From the NCBI RefSeq assembly GCF_003990915.1, contig NZ_BHXQ01000006.1:186001-250000 (forward strand): a stretch of 64,000 nt of DNA. Reading direction: 5' to 3'. The stretch comes from Chryseotalea sanaruensis (GTDB lineage: Bacteria > Bacteroidota > Bacteroidia > Cytophagales > Cyclobacteriaceae). Positions within the stretch are counted from its first letter, which is position 1. Every line of letters starts with the position of its first letter. Shown here one piece after another: positions 61,538 through 64,000 of the stretch. Under the pieces are notes generated by a model. It worked only from the letters and a program-made list of their open reading frames with translations, ran no database searches and was not told the DNA's origin. The translations under genes and the position numbers were made by a program.

Positions 61538-61939
61538 TTAAGAAGCTAGCTTCAGTTTGAGCACCTCAAGGTCTGACTGTTTGAGTGGCTTTGTTATAAA
61601 ATGAACCACGTTTTTAAACGCCAGGGCTTTGTCCAGATCACTTCTGCTATTTGAGCTGGTAAGAATGACAATACGCACATGTTGACGCTGAGACTCAGGG
61701 ATTTCAGCAAAGTTGAGTAAAAAGCCAAAGCCATCAATTTCCGGCATATTAAGATCAAGGAATATGAGCTGAGGCATAAGCTCTTTTTCTAGCGACTTTA
61801 GCCAGTCGAGTGCTAGTTTGGCCGAAACAAAGGTTTGTAGTTGATTAGAGAATTTGAAGACTTCCAAAAAACGTCTCTGGATGAAAAGGTCAATTTCACT
61901 ATCGTCAATTAACACAGCCTTATCAACAAGATTGTCCAT
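61538..61939 (-). CDS. Single-domain response regulator (CheY-like)
   Basis: 133 residues, receiver domain only. Acidic residues D12 and D13, phosphoacceptor Asp62 in LIFLDLNMPEIDG, the Thr/Ser94-95 switch (VILTSS) and Lys117 in FITKP are all in place. No output domain is present, so it probably acts by protein contact, relaying from a histidine kinase elsewhere. No kinase lies nearby. Confidence 0.93.
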   Translation of the reverse strand: MDNLVDKAVLIDDSEIDLFIQRRFLEVFKFSNQLQTFVSAKLALDWLKSLEKELMPQLIFLDLNMPEIDGFGFLLNFAEIPESQRQHVRIVILTSSNSRSDLDKALAFKNVVHFITKPLKQSDLEVLKLKLAS

Positions 61940-62070
61940 GGGGATGAATGATGTCTATGTTAAACATACCGAAAATTACCGTTGCAACAAAAAAACAGTA
62001 AAAAAGGCACTGCCAAATTTTATACCATTGAAAAATGTAGTAAAATTGGAGGCTAAACGTAAACTACATC

Positions 62071-62961
62071 ATGAATCGCAAGCATCTCATAGTTACCGCA
62101 TTAGGATTCGCATCCGTGCTCTTTGTTCAATCTTGTGGGTCTTCTTCAGGTGATCAGAGCAAAAATTCTGATGAATTCACAGCAGCCGAAGAGAGTCTGA
62201 AAGAACAGATTGAACAGGTTGTGTACAATATTCCTTCGCCTTCTGAAATACCATACTTACTTCAGGCCACTGGCGCTGAGTTTAACCAAAGCCTGATTAA
62301 TCCTAGAACTAAAGCTGATCAATACGCTAACCGCAGCGATAAAGCAGCCCTTAACCTAGGGGTTTATGCAGCTGATATTGGCTACTTAAGCTCTTACGAT
62401 AAATCGCAGGAAGCGATTGATTATTTGAACTCATGTAAGGTTCTTGCAGATAACCTTGGGGTTATCGGCTCTTTTGATCTTGATGTATTGAAGCGTTTCG
62501 AAGCTAATATATCAAACAAAGATTCATTGGCTATCTTGTTAAATGAAACTATCAATAAAACAGAAAGCTTCCTTAAAGATGACAGCAGAAATAAATTGGC
62601 TGCTTTGGTTTTAACCGGAAGCTTTATCGAGAGTCTTTATATCTCAACAGGTATAGTAAAATCTTATCCTAAAGACATGCTTCCTACTGATCAGCGCAAT
62701 TTGGTGCTTACACCGGTAATGCGTGTTATTTTGGAGCAGAAAAAATCAGTTGAAGAGTTGTTGAAGATGTTGAGCACTGTTGAGCAGTCTGAGCCTGTTA
62801 CAGGCATTATTACAGACCTTAAAACACTTGAAGCCGACTACGCAGCACTTAACATAGAAGAGCAGATTAAAAATAACAGAGCAGACCTTGTGTTAACAGA
62901 TAAGAAGCTGGAAAGCATCACTAACACTGTAGAAAAGATCAGAAATGGAATTACCGAATAG
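62071..62961 (+). CDS. Putative lipoprotein of unknown function
   Basis: 296 residues with a lipoprotein signal (LGFASVLFVQSCGSSSG). The mature protein is largely helical, with a conserved-looking YNIPSPSEIPYLLQATGAEFNQSLINPRTKADQYANRSDKAALNLGVYAADIGYLSSYDKSQEAIDYLNSC segment. I do not recognise the family. It is divergent from the response-regulator gene and followed by a strong terminator. Confidence 0.7.
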   Translation: MNRKHLIVTALGFASVLFVQSCGSSSGDQSKNSDEFTAAEESLKEQIEQVVYNIPSPSEIPYLLQATGAEFNQSLINPRTKADQYANRSDKAALNLGVYAADIGYLSSYDKSQEAIDYLNSCKVLADNLGVIGSFDLDVLKRFEANISNKDSLAILLNETINKTESFLKDDSRNKLAALVLTGSFIESLYISTGIVKSYPKDMLPTDQRNLVLTPVMRVILEQKKSVEELLKMLSTVEQSEPVTGIITDLKTLEADYAALNIEEQIKNNRADLVLTDKKLESITNTVEKIRNGITE

Positions 62962-62981
62962 GTATTAACCGCAATGCACAT

Positions 62982-63008
62982 AAAAAGGAACCCACAAGGT
63001 TCCTTTTT
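62982..63008 (+). terminator. Terminator after the lipoprotein gene
   Basis: AAAAAGGAACC (62982-62992) and GGTTCCTTTTT (62998-63008) form a perfect 11-bp stem with a 5-nt loop and a T-run. Confidence 0.92.
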
Positions 63009-63062
63009 TATTTTCAATATGGTGTAAATGCTGTATTTTCAAACGTCTTTTAATCCCAAGCC

Positions 63063-64000
63063 ATGAGTGAAGATGTACTCAATACAGTGCTGCAGTTATT
63101 TTCTGTTGTAGCCAAGGTTGATGAAGTAACGGAAAAAGAGCGTGAACAGGTACGCAATTTTCTGGAAGATCATGTAAGCCAGCCAAAGGTAGGATACTAT
63201 TTGAACCAGTTTGAAACCCTGGCCTTACAACCAAAGGGAGCACAAATAGAAGAAAATCTGCTCAAGAATCTGTGCGATAGCATAAGTACGGAAATCACAC
63301 AAAAGCAGAAGGTAGTTATTGTATTGGAACTCACCCGGATTATTGCAGCAGACAGTTCTATATCAAAACGAGAAGATGAACTGGTAAAGACAGTTGCCAG
63401 AAACTTTAAAATAAACGATGAAGAAACAGAAGCCATTGAGATATTCCTGGCAGGCCGGACTCCCGATAGGCACGATATAAAGCAAATTTTAATTATTGAT
63501 GAGTTCTCTTCATCAACCTTAAAAAATGCGCATCACCTTAAGAGAAAAGGGCTCAAAGGATTTTTGGCAATACTCTGGATTGAGTCAGCTAATCTGTATT
63601 GTTTAAAATATCATGGACAGGCTGATGTTTATCTAAATGGTTCACCAGTCAAGTCTGGAGGATTACGATTATTGCCTGTTGGTGCTGCGGTTCGCTGGAG
63701 TGATGCCGAGGATCCTTTTTACTACGGAGATGTGCTTGGCATATTCAAGGAATTTTCAAAAGGACCTAAAATCACTTTCGAGGGCAAAGACATTTCCTTC
63801 AAATTTAAGAACGGAAAATTGGGATTACGCAATGTAAACCTGGCGGAAGAATCAGGAAGACTTATTGCATTGATGGGTGCCAGTGGTGCAGGAAAGTCAA
63901 CTTTGTTGCACGTCCTCAATGGTTCTGAGAAGCCCTCATCAGGTCAGGTTCTCATTAATGGTATTGACATACACAAGGAACCGGGTAAGATTGAAGGTGT
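63063..64000 (+). CDS. TerB-domain / ABC-transporter ATPase fusion (3' end outside window)
   Basis: The ATG at 63063 opens a frame that stays clear to the window edge, giving 312 visible residues. Residues ~5-130 form a TerB-like helical domain (QLFSVVAKVDEVTEKEREQVRNFL, RIIAADSSISKREDELVKTVA). A beta-rich linker follows (~140-240), then an ABC nucleotide-binding domain with Walker A GASGAGKST (272-280). The tail presumably includes the signature loop and possibly a membrane part. TerB domains are linked to stress and envelope functions; the transport role is unknown. Confidence 0.8.
   Translation, partial: MSEDVLNTVLQLFSVVAKVDEVTEKEREQVRNFLEDHVSQPKVGYYLNQFETLALQPKGAQIEENLLKNLCDSISTEITQKQKVVIVLELTRIIAADSSISKREDELVKTVARNFKINDEETEAIEIFLAGRTPDRHDIKQILIIDEFSSSTLKNAHHLKRKGLKGFLAILWIESANLYCLKYHGQADVYLNGSPVKSGGLRLLPVGAAVRWSDAEDPFYYGDVLGIFKEFSKGPKITFEGKDISFKFKNGKLGLRNVNLAEESGRLIALMGASGAGKSTLLHVLNGSEKPSSGQVLINGIDIHKEPGKIEG

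Overview
The window comes from an AT-rich Bacteroidota chromosome, most likely a gliding or environmental member of the Cytophagales. This is inferred from several things: a SprB-like giant adhesin paired with a PorP/SprF protein, type IX secretion (T9SS) sorting domains on other large secreted proteins, an ECF sigma/anti-sigma/outer-membrane-protein set, PadR-PspC and BlaI-M56 pairs, and TAnnTTTG promoter elements in place of the usual -10/-35 boxes. I see no tRNA, rRNA, insertion sequence, prophage or CRISPR array. The window cuts a gene at each end: the adhesin at the left, and a TerB-ABC transporter fusion at the right.

Layout. 0-8.6 kb: adhesin and its translationally coupled SprF partner. 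8.6-12 kb: AlkB-type alkane hydroxylase and a DEAD-box RNA helicase. 12-17 kb: a lipoprotein, the phenylacetyl-CoA epoxidase operon paaABCD with a TetR regulator, and a small membrane protein. PaaB is a tandem duplication, and a textbook terminator lies inside the operon just before paaB. 17-23 kb: ECF sigma, membrane anti-sigma and barrel protein; a small secreted protein; a PadR/PspC envelope-stress pair. 23-28 kb: a 1635-residue gingipain-type (C25) protease with a T9SS tail. 28-33 kb: murA with Asp in place of the fosfomycin-target Cys, a DUF4290 gene and a UvrD/PcrA helicase. 33-37 kb: an orphan TcmP-like protein, a DUF3109 protein, and a BlaI/BlaR-like pair whose sensor carries TonB and carboxypeptidase-regulatory-like domains. 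37-42 kb: a secreted multidomain nuclease/phosphatase, a DUF4159 protein and a lipoprotein. 42-53 kb: thyA, L-serine dehydratase beta subunit, a TolC/HlyD efflux pair, inorganic pyrophosphatase, a glycosyltransferase, a CPBP protease, Maf, DUF1015 and biotin carboxylase. 53-59 kb: a membrane-anchored TPR/HTH regulator, then five same-strand genes for exported proteins. 59-64 kb: a serine-palmitoyltransferase-like enzyme, a small histone-H1-like protein, dapA, a CheY-like regulator, a lipoprotein and the TerB-ABC fusion.

The best candidates for something undescribed are: (1) the 55.2-58.7 kb exported gene set, with a Yx(FWY)xxD lipoprotein, a SprB-repeat/cytochrome-c fusion, an OB-fold protein, YceI and a DUF5777 barrel; (2) control of phenylacetate degradation by an in-operon terminator plus a TetR-type operator that recurs upstream of the serine-palmitoyltransferase-like gene; (3) a 17-residue hydrophobic mini-ORF with its own strong terminator; and (4) a 20-bp perfect palindrome upstream of the secreted nuclease. 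Coordinates of starts were adjusted where the longest frame began at TTG or GTG and a better ATG existed.
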